From Burkholderiales bacterium RIFCSPLOWO2_12_FULL_61_40 (GTDB lineage: Bacteria > Pseudomonadota > Gammaproteobacteria > Burkholderiales > Burkholderiaceae_C), in NCBI GenBank assembly GCA_001770935.1, contig MESI01000026.1, positions 103,696 to 167,695 of the forward strand: a stretch of 64,000 nucleotides of DNA. The letters are read 5' to 3'. A program made the position numbers and the translations under genes. Shown here one piece after another: positions 37,301 to 45,484 of the stretch (positions are counted from its first letter, which is position 1; each line of letters starts with the position of its first letter). The notes beneath the pieces were generated by a model. It was given only the letters and a program-made list of their open reading frames with translations, was not told the DNA's origin and ran no database searches.

Positions 37301-39070
37301 ATGGCATTTGAAATAGACATCGGTTTTTGCTCGCTGGCGGGCTCTAAAGAAAGCAACGAAGACTTCTGTGCTGCGATGCTGCCCGAGCGCGACCAGGAGG
37401 GCATGGGTGCCATTGCCGCCGTGGCCGACGGCGTGAGCCGGGGCGGCATGGGCAAAGAGGCCGCGCAAACCACCGTGGTCAGCCTGCTGCGCGACTACTA
37501 CGGCACGCCCCAAACCTGGGACACCACCGTGGCGCTGGACCGCATCATCTCGGCCCAAAATTCCTGGCTGGCCGGTATCAACCAGCGCCGCCACCCCGCC
37601 ATGGGTATGACCACACTCACCGCTTTGGTGCTGCGCGGCCAAAGCTACACGCTGGCGCATGTGGGGGATTCACGCGCCTACCTGCTGCGCGGCGGCGAAA
37701 CCCTGCAAATGACGCACGACCATGTGGTCAAACACCCCGACTTCCAGCACCAGTTGCTGCGCGCCGTGGGGCTGGAAGACCGCGTGGTGGTGGACTATGT
37801 GCAGGGCGACTTGCAGGTGGGCGACGTGTTTGTGCTGTTGACCGACGGTGTGCACGGTGAAATTCCCGCGTCGCGGATCGGTCGCTTCACCCAGGACGTC
37901 AGCGCCCAGGTTGCCAGCGGCGCGCTGGTGGCCGCGGCGCTCAAAGCGGGTAGCCGCGACAACGTCACCGCCCTGGTGGTGCGTGTGCTGGGCCTGCTGG
38001 ACGCCACCTTGCAAGACGAAAACCGGGCCGCCCAGGCCCTGTCCATCCCGGCCAAGCTCAGAGTCGGGGAACGTATCGACGGCCTGCTGGTGACCGCCCC
38101 CGTGGCTGACAACGGCATCAACGTGCTCTACCAGGTGCGGGACCCGGCCAGCCAAACCCTGTACGCCCTGAAAACCCTGCACCCCGCCCGTGCACACGAC
38201 CCGCAGGAACGCACCATGCTGGCGCATGAAGCCTGGCTGGCCAAGCGCATGCAGTCCTCCCGTGCGGCGGACCATCTGGTCCACATCCATGAAGACCTGC
38301 CCACCGGCCAGAAACGCAGCGCCTTTTACCTGCTGTACGACTGGCATGGCGGCGAAACCTTGCAGCAGCAACTCGACCGCAAGCAGTCTTTGGGCGTGGC
38401 CCATGTGCTGGGCGTGGGCGTGCAGGCGCTCAAGGCGCTGGGCCGCCTGCACCGCCAGGGCGTCATCCACCGCGACATCAAACCCGCCAACCTGCACCAG
38501 GGGGAGGACGGCGTATTGCGTGTGCTGGACCTGGGCGTGGCCCTGAGCGGGCGTGAACCCGCCGCCATGCGGGCGCTGCACGCGGGCACCCCCAGCTATG
38601 TCAACCCCGAACAGTGGGGCTTTCGGGTCAAAAGCGCGGGCACAGGCACCAAAGTGGGGCCATCGGAAGACCCGCCCGAGGAGTTGCCCACCGCCCAAAG
38701 CGACCTGTTTGCGCTGGGCGTCACCCTGTACGAGCTGCTCACCCACAAACTGCCCTACGGCGACGTGTTGCCCTACCAGGTGGGCCGCTACTACCGCGAC
38801 CCCACGCCCCCCAGCCGCCACAACCCCCAGGTGCCCATCTGGCTGGACCATGTGGTGCTCAAAGCCGTGGCGCTCGACCAGCGCCAGCGCTTCGAGACCG
38901 CCGAAGAATTCCTGCTCGCCCTGGAGCGCGGCGCCTCCCGCCCCTTGAGCGCCCCCCAGGGCACCCCTTTGATGCAACGCGACCCCACGGCCCTGTGGAA
39001 GGTGGGGCTGGCGGTGTCGGTGCTGTTCAACCTGCTGCTGGTGTATTGGCTTATATTTTTGCCTAAATAG
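37301..39070 (+). CDS. Bifunctional PP2C phosphatase / Ser-Thr protein kinase
   Basis: 589-aa fusion divergent from nirB. Residues ~1-230 are a PP2C-type phosphatase (GSKESNEDF, VADGVSRGGMGKEA, AHVGDSRAYLLR, SRDNVTALVV). Residues ~265-550 are a Hanks-type kinase with the catalytic loop VIHRDIKPANLHQ and DLG in place of DFG. The last ~20 residues are one membrane helix (VGLAVSVLFNLLLVYWLIFLP), so it is anchored with a cytoplasmic catalytic part. Start at 37301 gives the PP2C beginning. Its position suggests a role in nitrate assimilation control or transport; the target is unknown. Confidence 0.9.
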   Translation: MAFEIDIGFCSLAGSKESNEDFCAAMLPERDQEGMGAIAAVADGVSRGGMGKEAAQTTVVSLLRDYYGTPQTWDTTVALDRIISAQNSWLAGINQRRHPAMGMTTLTALVLRGQSYTLAHVGDSRAYLLRGGETLQMTHDHVVKHPDFQHQLLRAVGLEDRVVVDYVQGDLQVGDVFVLLTDGVHGEIPASRIGRFTQDVSAQVASGALVAAALKAGSRDNVTALVVRVLGLLDATLQDENRAAQALSIPAKLRVGERIDGLLVTAPVADNGINVLYQVRDPASQTLYALKTLHPARAHDPQERTMLAHEAWLAKRMQSSRAADHLVHIHEDLPTGQKRSAFYLLYDWHGGETLQQQLDRKQSLGVAHVLGVGVQALKALGRLHRQGVIHRDIKPANLHQGEDGVLRVLDLGVALSGREPAAMRALHAGTPSYVNPEQWGFRVKSAGTGTKVGPSEDPPEELPTAQSDLFALGVTLYELLTHKLPYGDVLPYQVGRYYRDPTPPSRHNPQVPIWLDHVVLKAVALDQRQRFETAEEFLLALERGASRPLSAPQGTPLMQRDPTALWKVGLAVSVLFNLLLVYWLIFLPK

Positions 39071-39125
39071 GGGTATAGCCCGCGTGGAATGTGCGGGGGT
39101 AGCTACTTAATTGATAGCAAATTGA
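39071..39125 (-). repeat. Dispersed ~55-bp element after the kinase gene (copy G, reverse)
   Basis: The reverse complement reads TTGCTATCAATTAAGTAGCT ... CCACGCGGGCTATACC, matching the family with more divergence. It starts directly at the stop of the kinase gene. The rest of the ~245-bp gap up to 39314 shows no gene. Confidence 0.65.
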
Positions 39126-39314
39126 AGGCGCCGAAAGCCCGGTGATAATCTGATCAAAAAAACGGGGTGAAACTTTCAAACCCCTTGTCGTGACTGCCTC
39201 AGCAGGCGGTTCAGTCCAACATGGTTTATCTTTCGCGGGAGGTGTTCTTGGTTTCTACAAACATTGCAACGCGGCGGATAAACGCCAATCGTTAGAGTCC
39301 AGCAGGAGTACAGC

Positions 39315-39635
39315 TTGCACGACCTCAAGTGGTCAGAGTCCGAGAAGAAGCTGTCGCGGCGCGTTTTCGAAGCGGCGCTGCAGGCCGAACTGGCCGACAT
39401 CACCGCGAAGTTCAAGGCAAAGGCCGCCGCTGTCACAACACCAGACGAAATGTGGGCCGTCCGAGAGTTTCTGGCCAAGCATCAGCGCGAAATCGAGCAG
39501 AAGTACGACTACCGCTATTCGCAGCTGATTCTTGCCTTAGCCAGGTTGGTTCGCGAAGGTCGCATCGCGGAGGAGCAACTCCACGGTTTGTCGGAAGAAA
39601 AGCTCTCGTACATTCGGCACATGGTCTCGCTTTGA
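39315..39635 (+). CDS. Conserved hypothetical helical protein, 106 aa
   Basis: All-helical soluble protein with charged repeats: LKWSESEKKLSRRVFEAALQAELADI, then DEMWAVREFLAKHQREIEQKYDYRYSQLILAL, ending LSEEKLSYIRHMVSL. The start is a TTG supported by a CAGGAG site 7 nt upstream; no ATG or GTG fits as well. I have no functional family for it. Ends 18 bp before the convergent 168-aa gene. Confidence 0.75.
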   Translation: MHDLKWSESEKKLSRRVFEAALQAELADITAKFKAKAAAVTTPDEMWAVREFLAKHQREIEQKYDYRYSQLILALARLVREGRIAEEQLHGLSEEKLSYIRHMVSL

Positions 39636-39653
39636 ACCACTCAGCCATGCAAT

Positions 39654-40160
39654 TCATTTCGAATTTGCTGTGATCACAGAGGAAAAAGCGATGCAATTCA
39701 CGATATTCCATGCTGCCAATATCACGTACTTGTCGGTTTCTTCCTGCACGATTCGCTTCAACCAGTTCATTGTCTCCACCTGCACGTAGGCGAGCAGTTC
39801 TTTTTCGGGATGGTCTTCAACGTACTGCCGCATTGACGGGTTTCGCAGGTTCTCTCCCAAGTTCTCGGTGAATTGGACACTGCCGACAAACCGCTGCGAC
39901 TGACGATCTATTTCGTCTTCGGTAATGAGGGGCCACCTCAGGCCCGATACTTTCATTGCCTGAAAGCAAACGAACAGAATGTTGAGCAAAAACTCCATTT
40001 TCTCCGGCGATACCCCCAAGCGCGTCTGAACCAGAACAGTGCCGAGGAGATTGGGCTGGACGCGGAACAACTCATCGGCAAGTTGCTCTTTGTGTTTGCC
40101 GTCCATCGCCCGGACGATAGTGGTGGCCTGCACCACGGAATGGTGCGAAAGGTGGCTCAT
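39654..40160 (-). CDS. Hypothetical protein, second gene of a two-gene unit, 168 aa
   Basis: Unrecognised soluble protein, helical, with central LLNILFVCFQAMKVSGLRWPLITEDEIDRQSQRF and no signal peptide. Its start overlaps the stop of the DUF6398-like gene by 4 bp (ATGA), so the two are coupled. Base composition is more AT-rich than the surrounding housekeeping genes. The pair could be an accessory module. Confidence 0.75.
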   Translation of the reverse strand: MSHLSHHSVVQATTIVRAMDGKHKEQLADELFRVQPNLLGTVLVQTRLGVSPEKMEFLLNILFVCFQAMKVSGLRWPLITEDEIDRQSQRFVGSVQFTENLGENLRNPSMRQYVEDHPEKELLAYVQVETMNWLKRIVQEETDKYVILAAWNIVNCIAFSSVITANSK

Positions 40161-40669
40161 TCAGGATCGGGCTGGTCCGCAGGCACGTAGGGAATCAGCC
40201 CCTTTTCAAAGGCCATCCGTTGCAAGTCAGCAGGGGCGTTGCGGATGTCGACCATAAAGCCGTTGACCTGTAGCATCCACACCAGGGGGTTGTTGGCCAG
40301 CCGACTGGGCAGGGTCCATTCGGGTGAGAATTGCCCCATCTTGAGGGCATCGCGAATTTCCTTGGATTTGTTTTGCCCGGTGCTTTCGCCTATTTCGAAA
40401 TATGCGTAGATGACCTTCGATTTGCAGTGCGGCGACTGCGAGGAGTCATCCAGAAAATTGACCCGCCCGACCGCATGCACCGCAGCGGCCGCCCAGACGC
40501 TTTCCTTGCCTTTTAACAGCGGTGATGGGCGTTTTCTCGCCAAGGCACCGACGACCCGATGGATCGTCTGGCGATACTCTTCGTTGAGATGCTGCGCACT
40601 GAAGGCGTCGGTAAGCTTCGTGATGGCTGCGAACTTCTCTGCCATTGCGTTGGGGATTTTTTCGGACAT
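40157..40669 (-). CDS. DUF6398-like protein, 170 aa
   Basis: First gene of a two-gene unit. Residues ~1-115 (EKIPNAMAEKFAAITKLTDAF ... YRQTIHRVVGALARKRPSPLLKGKESVWAAAAVHAVGRVNFLDD) resemble the domain I know as DUF6398, a name I give from memory. The C-terminal ~50 residues (LVWMLQVNGFMVDIRNAPADLQ) are less clear. Function unknown. The next gene overlaps by ATGA, which implies the proteins work together. Confidence 0.72.
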   Translation of the reverse strand: MSEKIPNAMAEKFAAITKLTDAFSAQHLNEEYRQTIHRVVGALARKRPSPLLKGKESVWAAAAVHAVGRVNFLDDSSQSPHCKSKVIYAYFEIGESTGQNKSKEIRDALKMGQFSPEWTLPSRLANNPLVWMLQVNGFMVDIRNAPADLQRMAFEKGLIPYVPADQPDPE

Positions 40670-40997
40670 GAAAATTGCGGGATAGGTGGGAGTGGTATTT
40701 TACATATTTATCAAATAAATGGCCTCTAGCCCCCGTGTAATATGCGTGAATAGCTATTAATTTTATAGCAAAACTAGCCTCCCATTCGCACAACTCTCAT
40801 TTACAAGGAAAATGCCAAAAACTCACGGGCCAGCCTTCGCGTCGGTGTGCTCAACCAACGCACGCAACTGCTGCCCAGCCTGCAGATCTGGAAACGCTCG
40901 GCACTGCCGTGGGTCGTTACACTCCCATCGGTGTGTGCATCCGAACCGCAAGAAGCGCTACGCGTTCGCTGCGCAGACCCTGTTTCAGCCCCTCACC
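40670..40997. other. Divergent intergenic region with a repeat copy
   Basis: About 330 bp between the DUF6398-like gene and the DUF1569 gene. It is AT-rich at 40700-40780, where repeat copy H lies. An open frame continues upstream of the DUF1569 gene to 40812 but has no protein-like features, as the Tat signal begins only at 40998. Confidence 0.45.
40716..40775 (-). repeat. Dispersed ~55-bp element (copy H, reverse)
   Basis: The reverse complement reads TTTGCTATAAAATTAATAGCT ... ACACGGGGGCTAGAGGCC, clearly the same family as copies A-G. It sits in the promoter region of the DUF6398-like unit. Confidence 0.7.
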
Positions 40998-41573
40998 ATG
41001 ACAACACCCACCGACCTTTCCCGCAGAACATTTCTGGCCTCGGCTTCCCGCGTAGCGGTGGCAGGGGGGCTTGTCGCCACCACTTCCGCTTGCAAGGAGT
41101 CTTCCATGGATGACCGCCGCTTGGTATTCACATCGCTCAACGACGCATTGCGCGAGCTGGACCGCCTGACCAAGGCGAAAACACTGAAATCCGCCGCCGC
41201 GTGGACCTTGCCGCAAACCCTGGACCATTGCGCACAGAGCATTGAATTTTCCCTGACGGGTTTTCCCAGCCCCAAGTCGCCGATATTCCAGAACACGGTG
41301 GGTGCAGCGGCGTTCAAGGTATTTTCCTGGCGCGGAAAAATGAGCCACGACTTGGCGGAACCCATTCCAGGCGCGCCAGCCTTGGACGCAGGCACCAACA
41401 GCGTGGCCGCCGTGGCGCGCTTGCAGCGGGCTATCCGGGAGTTTCAAGGAACCACAGTGCCGCTTCGCCCCCATTTCGCCTATGGAGACCTGAGCAAGCC
41501 CGAGTACGAGCAGGCGCATGCCATGCACCTGGCCAACCATTTCTCCGCGTTTGAAGTGCAACTCAGCACCTGA
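40998..41573 (+). CDS. Tat-exported DUF1569 lipoprotein-like protein
   Basis: 191-aa protein with a twin-arginine signal (LSRRTFLASASRVAVAGGLVATTSAC) that ends in a lipobox-like TSAC, so it may be a Tat-exported lipoprotein. The mature part matches DUF1569 (DinB-like four-helix) proteins: LNDALRELDRLTK, WTLPQTLDHCAQSIEFSLTGFP and the C-terminal HFAYGDLSKPEYEQAHAMHLANHFSAF, with His residues that could bind metal. Role unknown. Confidence 0.82.
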   Translation: MTTPTDLSRRTFLASASRVAVAGGLVATTSACKESSMDDRRLVFTSLNDALRELDRLTKAKTLKSAAAWTLPQTLDHCAQSIEFSLTGFPSPKSPIFQNTVGAAAFKVFSWRGKMSHDLAEPIPGAPALDAGTNSVAAVARLQRAIREFQGTTVPLRPHFAYGDLSKPEYEQAHAMHLANHFSAFEVQLST

Positions 41574-41579
41574 TTGCGT

Positions 41580-42116
41580 TCAGGGGATGCGGATGTCCTT
41601 GGCCTCGCCGACGGCTGCCTCAATGACCTCCCGCGCCGTCGCGGTTTCCTGCTCGGTGCGGGTGATGGCCAGCAAGACGATCTGCCCGCTGGCGATGGCG
41701 TCGCGCACCAGTTCGGACAGCCATCCTTCTTTTTTACCGGGAACGCCGACGGAGCCGGATACCGTGCCCGCGGCGGCTCCCAGTGTTCCGCCCAGGAATG
41801 CACCCCAGCCGAGCATGGCGAGTGGGGCGACCAGGGGGCTGGCGACCAACAGGGTCACATTCGCAGCCACCAGCGCCACTTCGGCCAGGGCGCCCAGGCC
41901 GGTGCCGATGGCGGTGCCGACGGCGCTGTCCACCAGCACGTCTTTCAGCACCGCATTGCTGTCATGTTGGGGCAGGGGTTCCGAGGGCACGGTGTCGGTG
42001 ACGAAAATCTGCAGTTGTTCGGGGGGAAACCCCCGCGCAATGAGTTGGGACCGGGCGATGTTGGCGTCATCGCGGTTGGAAAAAAATCCTGATACATGGT
42101 GGTGGTATGCGTTCAT
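41580..42116 (-). CDS. Glycine-zipper stress-type protein, 178 aa
   Basis: Starts MNAYHHHVSGFFSNRDDANIARSQLIARGFPPEQLQIFV, the fold common to general-stress 17M/YflT-like proteins. A glycine-zipper hydrophobic hairpin follows (GTAIGTGLGALAEVALVAA ... LGGTLGAAAGTVSGSVG), then a second ferredoxin-like half (IVLLAITRTEQETATAREVIEAA). The zipper may insert in membranes. AGGAGGAG ribosome site 6 nt before the ATG. Convergent with the DUF1569 gene (6-bp gap) and divergent from the sensor kinase. Confidence 0.82.
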   Translation of the reverse strand: MNAYHHHVSGFFSNRDDANIARSQLIARGFPPEQLQIFVTDTVPSEPLPQHDSNAVLKDVLVDSAVGTAIGTGLGALAEVALVAANVTLLVASPLVAPLAMLGWGAFLGGTLGAAAGTVSGSVGVPGKKEGWLSELVRDAIASGQIVLLAITRTEQETATAREVIEAAVGEAKDIRIP

Positions 42117-42320
42117 GCTTCTCCTCCTGACTGGGGTCCGTGCCATGGGGTGAAAAAAATGCACGCTACCCGAATTGCACCGACCCGCCCGTGGGATTTC
42201 GCATGGATGCGCTGACGGTTCGGCCCTTTCACTGGAGCGCGCGGGTTCAGGTGGTGCGAAGGTGCGATACTTCGCTTGGCCCGACGCCCCCCTTGGATTG
42301 GTAATATTTTTGCCCATGTG

Positions 42321-43922
42321 ATGCCTATGCAGCCCCTCCAACTCGACAGCGTGACGCGAAAGATGTTGTTGCCACTGGTGCTGGCAAGTGCGGCCATGCT
42401 GCTGGGCGTGCTGGCCATCCTCATGCATGTGCAGGGGCAGACGGTGGACGCTGCGGGCATCGCAACCGCCAAAGCGGTGGCCAGCCAGGTGGTCAATTTG
42501 CGGCAGTTTTATACGGCGCAAATTGCAGCCCGGGCCACCCAGGCGGGCATGCGGCTGAATTTCGATTTTGACCAAAGTGAGCACACGCTGCCACTGCCTG
42601 CCACCCTGGTCAAGTCTTTGGGCAAGACCATTGCCAACGAATACCCGGGCATGTCGATCCGCCTGTACAGCCACTACCCCTTCCCCAACCGCGTGGCGAC
42701 CGAAACCTATGACGATTTTGAAACCCGTGCCCTGGACGCGCTCATTGCCAACCCTGAGCAGCCTCAGTCGCAGCTGGAACGGCGCGGCAAGCAGCGCCTG
42801 TTCCGTTATGTGGTGGCGGACCGCATGCAGGGCGGTTGTGTGGAGTGCCACAACGCACGTAGCGACTCCCCCCGGCGCGATTGGAAGGTGGGCGATGTGC
42901 GCGGCGCCATCGAAGTCACGGTGCCCGTCGACCAGATTGCGGGCGAAATCGACCGGGGCATTGTGAGTGTGGGCCTGGCGGTGGTGGTGGGAATTTTTGC
43001 CTTGGGCAGCGTTGCCACCTTTGCCACCCGGCGCGCGTCGGGCGCGCTGCACCAGTTGAACGACGAGCTGGAGGCCCGTGTCAGCGCCCGCACCGCAGAC
43101 CTGTCGCAAGCGAATACCGATCTGCGCGAGGCCTTGAGCCATATCGAGCGCAGCGAACCGCTGGCCGCCCTGGGCGCTTTGATCGCCGGTATGGCGCACG
43201 AACTGAACACCCCCATGGGCAACGCAACGCTGGTGGTCAGCGCCCTGACCGAGCAGGTGAATACCCTGGGCACGGCCGTGGCTGGCAACCAGTTGCGCAA
43301 GTCCCAGCTCCAGGAGTTTGTCCATTCGGCCAACGAAGCCTGCGCTTTGCTGCAGCGCAATGTGTACCGTGCCAGTGAGTTGGTGGCCGACTTCAAGCAG
43401 GTGGCGGCGGACCAAACCAGCTTGCGCAGGCGCGAGTTCAGCCTGGCGGAACTGGTGGACGAGACCCTGCATACCATAGAACCGTCTTATAAACACCAGC
43501 CGGTCCAGGTGCACACCGACGTGCCCGCCGACATCCGGCTTGACAGCTATCCGGGCGCGCTGGAGCAGGTCATCACCAACCTGGTCAACAACGCCGTGCT
43601 GCATGGTCGCAAGGCGGACACGCCACTGGGCATTCACATCGGCGCCCAGTTGATGCCCCAAACGCACGAGGTCAAACTGACCGTGGGGGACGATGGGCTG
43701 GGCATGGGCGCCGAAGTGGTGGCGCGCGCCTTTCAGCCTTTTTTCACCACCCGCCTGGGTAGCGGGGGCACCGGGCTGGGCCTGTACCTGGTCAAGCAAT
43801 TGGTCCAGGAATCTCTGGCAGGCCAGCTCACCCTGGATTCCCAGCCAGGGCAGGGCACCCGTTTCGAGATTGTCTTGCCGCTGACGGCGCCGCCGACCGC
43901 CGGAGACGCCAGAGCGGCATAG
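42321..43922 (+). CDS. Sensor histidine kinase with heme-c type (DUF3365) input domain
   Basis: 533-aa membrane kinase. A helix at ~12-34 and a second at ~210-232 enclose a periplasmic Tll0287/DUF3365-like domain with one CxxCH motif (GGCVECHN), the signature for covalent heme c. Then a coiled-coil linker, a HisKA-like segment (IAGMAHELNTPMGN, phosphoacceptor His) and an HATPase domain (LVNNAVLHG, DDGLGMG, GGTGLGLYLVK). No response regulator gene is adjacent. It probably senses redox state or a gas through heme. Confidence 0.88.
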   Translation: MPMQPLQLDSVTRKMLLPLVLASAAMLLGVLAILMHVQGQTVDAAGIATAKAVASQVVNLRQFYTAQIAARATQAGMRLNFDFDQSEHTLPLPATLVKSLGKTIANEYPGMSIRLYSHYPFPNRVATETYDDFETRALDALIANPEQPQSQLERRGKQRLFRYVVADRMQGGCVECHNARSDSPRRDWKVGDVRGAIEVTVPVDQIAGEIDRGIVSVGLAVVVGIFALGSVATFATRRASGALHQLNDELEARVSARTADLSQANTDLREALSHIERSEPLAALGALIAGMAHELNTPMGNATLVVSALTEQVNTLGTAVAGNQLRKSQLQEFVHSANEACALLQRNVYRASELVADFKQVAADQTSLRRREFSLAELVDETLHTIEPSYKHQPVQVHTDVPADIRLDSYPGALEQVITNLVNNAVLHGRKADTPLGIHIGAQLMPQTHEVKLTVGDDGLGMGAEVVARAFQPFFTTRLGSGGTGLGLYLVKQLVQESLAGQLTLDSQPGQGTRFEIVLPLTAPPTAGDARAA

Positions 43923-44365
43923 CGCTGGTTTCACTTTTACTATTCTTTTGATAGCTGCTTGCGCTTATTCCACGGGGGCTGGAGGCTGAAAACGCGCTGT
44001 GCCGGGTTGGCTGTGGAAACCTTTGGCAGGCGGGGGGCATTGTTTGATGGCGGTCTCGGGTGTCCACCTCGCGCAAGGCGGGCGGCGCAGCTTGCGGACT
44101 CCAGCTCACCTCGCGGGCGAACGTTTTGGGTTTGGCTGCGTAGGTTCGTCAACACCTTGGATGGCGCGCCTGCTTTTGTGGCAACCGCGAATGGAGCCTG
44201 CGCTCGCAAGCCGCACCACCCACCTTCAGGGACAGCGTGGTGAACCTGCACTGGGGAACACCATTGCCTGTGGCTGCGATATCGTTGTCTTCCTATGTGG
44301 CGCCAACCCGTTGGCATACAAGGCTACACAAAGCAAGGCAATAGTGCAGACATAACCTGAAAGCG
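43923..44365. other. Gene-free interval with one repeat copy
   Basis: About 440 bp. The first ~70 bp are repeat copy E. The remainder has frames on both strands, but none has a credible start, ribosome site or recognisable protein pattern. I treat it as non-coding or decayed. Confidence 0.5.
43935..43990 (+). repeat. Dispersed ~55-bp element after the sensor kinase (copy E)
   Basis: TTACTATTCTTTTGATAGCTGCTTGCGCTTATTCCACGGGGGCTGGAGG pattern, one of the best-preserved copies. It starts ~12 bp after the kinase stop. Confidence 0.78.
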
Positions 44366-45265
44366 CTATGAGGTTTTACCGCTTTCGGGTGCTTGGCTGT
44401 TAGGAAGAGGCGCGCGCTGCGGGGATGCGATTTGCAATCGGTCTAGAAGGGGCTGCAGTGCGTCTATGAGGTTGGCGGGTGACACGGGTTCTTCGCCTTC
44501 TTCCCAAACACTCTGAAACTCCGATATTTCCAGGCCCACGACCTCATGCATCGCCAGCAGTTCAGCTGTCGCATACAGATCAGCCAGACTGAGTCCACCG
44601 GGCGCTTTAAATTCGGTTGGCACGATGCCCGGCTCCAGCACATCACAGTCCAGGTGCACATAGACGGGCCGTCCCGCAACCGCGTCTCTCAATCGATTTG
44701 CGAGGTCGGGGCCGCATTGCACCCAGCGCACCAGGCCTGCATCAATCAGTGCTTGTTCAGGCGGATCGATGTCACGCGCGCCCACCAGGACCACGTTCTC
44801 GCCGCGCAACCCGGCACCCAGGCCCGTGTCCCACAAGCCCAGAGGGCCAGACAAAGCCAGACCCCCTAAATACCCACTGGTCGTGGTGTCTGGCGTGTTC
44901 AGGTCGGCGTGGGCGTCAAACCACACCACGCACACCTCTGGCCGATGCCGTGCCACCACCGGCAAGGTGGACAGGGATACCGCGCAACGACTCAGAGCGG
45001 TGACTGGAACCTGACCTTGTCGGAAAATAGAGTCCAGCTGCTTTTCCATAAGCCGTAAAGCCGACAAGGCAGCTTTAAGCTCAGGTTCCCAGTCCATGCT
45101 CAGAGCAGGACCGGGCGATCCAATACAGGTCACCACTGCCCCCAAGCGTGCCGCCAGCATGTCGCCGAGGGACGCGGCGCCGGGGATGCCCAAATTGTTG
45201 TGGTCTCCAGCCAAACCCTGGAATACTGTCAGCGCAATATTGCTCGTCAAGCGATATCTCCCCAT
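44366..45265 (-). CDS. Arginase/ureohydrolase family protein
   Basis: 299-aa ureohydrolase-fold protein. Metal ligands DAHAD (WFDAHADLNTP) and DCD (HLDCDVLEP) are present, as is the late Glu in GLEISEF. The first metal-ligand site, normally GGDH, reads ALSRCA, so the His is replaced by Cys. Substrate (arginine, agmatine, guanidino acid) cannot be told. Start at 45265 (MGRYRLTSNIAL) excludes a weak 55-residue extension. Divergent from the FAD oxidase operon. Confidence 0.85.
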   Translation of the reverse strand: MGRYRLTSNIALTVFQGLAGDHNNLGIPGAASLGDMLAARLGAVVTCIGSPGPALSMDWEPELKAALSALRLMEKQLDSIFRQGQVPVTALSRCAVSLSTLPVVARHRPEVCVVWFDAHADLNTPDTTTSGYLGGLALSGPLGLWDTGLGAGLRGENVVLVGARDIDPPEQALIDAGLVRWVQCGPDLANRLRDAVAGRPVYVHLDCDVLEPGIVPTEFKAPGGLSLADLYATAELLAMHEVVGLEISEFQSVWEEGEEPVSPANLIDALQPLLDRLQIASPQRAPLPNSQAPESGKTS

Positions 45266-45334
45266 GCAAAAAGCGGTATTAGACACTTGTTTGCAAGGCG
45301 CCAAACAGGTCCTGGGGGCTTGATTCTGGATATG

Positions 45335-45354
45335 GTCTGAGCGGTTGCTCAGAC
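45335..45354. promoter_or_regulatory. Operator-like palindrome between arginase-like gene and FAD oxidase operon
   Basis: Perfect inverted repeat GTCTGAGC-GGTT-GCTCAGAC in the ~220-bp divergent interval. No T-tract follows and no gene ends here, so a regulator site is more likely than a terminator. No regulator gene is adjacent. Confidence 0.5.
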
Positions 45355-45484
45355 GGGAGAAAAGGTGTGTTCGGTCTGTGGGTAGTTTGGCGCGATAGAA
45401 CAATCGATTGGCGGCATCGCGAAATGGCAAAAGGGGGGCTCTGGCCTACAGTCCGTGGCATCGATAGGCAACAAGGAGCAAGGC

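Noticed and set aside
37266..37302. NtrC binding site upstream of nirB
   Set aside because: GTGC and TGGTGCA half-sites are present, but no pair gives the NtrC palindrome with correct spacing, so I do not list it as a feature.
42117..43934. Long minus-strand frame continuing upstream of the glycine-zipper gene across the sensor kinase
   Set aside because: The true start at 42116 has a strong AGGAGGAG site. The extension is antisense to the kinase.
43940..44317. Minus-strand frame of 125 codons in the gap after the sensor kinase
   Set aside because: It runs through repeat copy E, has no ribosome site and no protein-like pattern. I could not support it as a gene.
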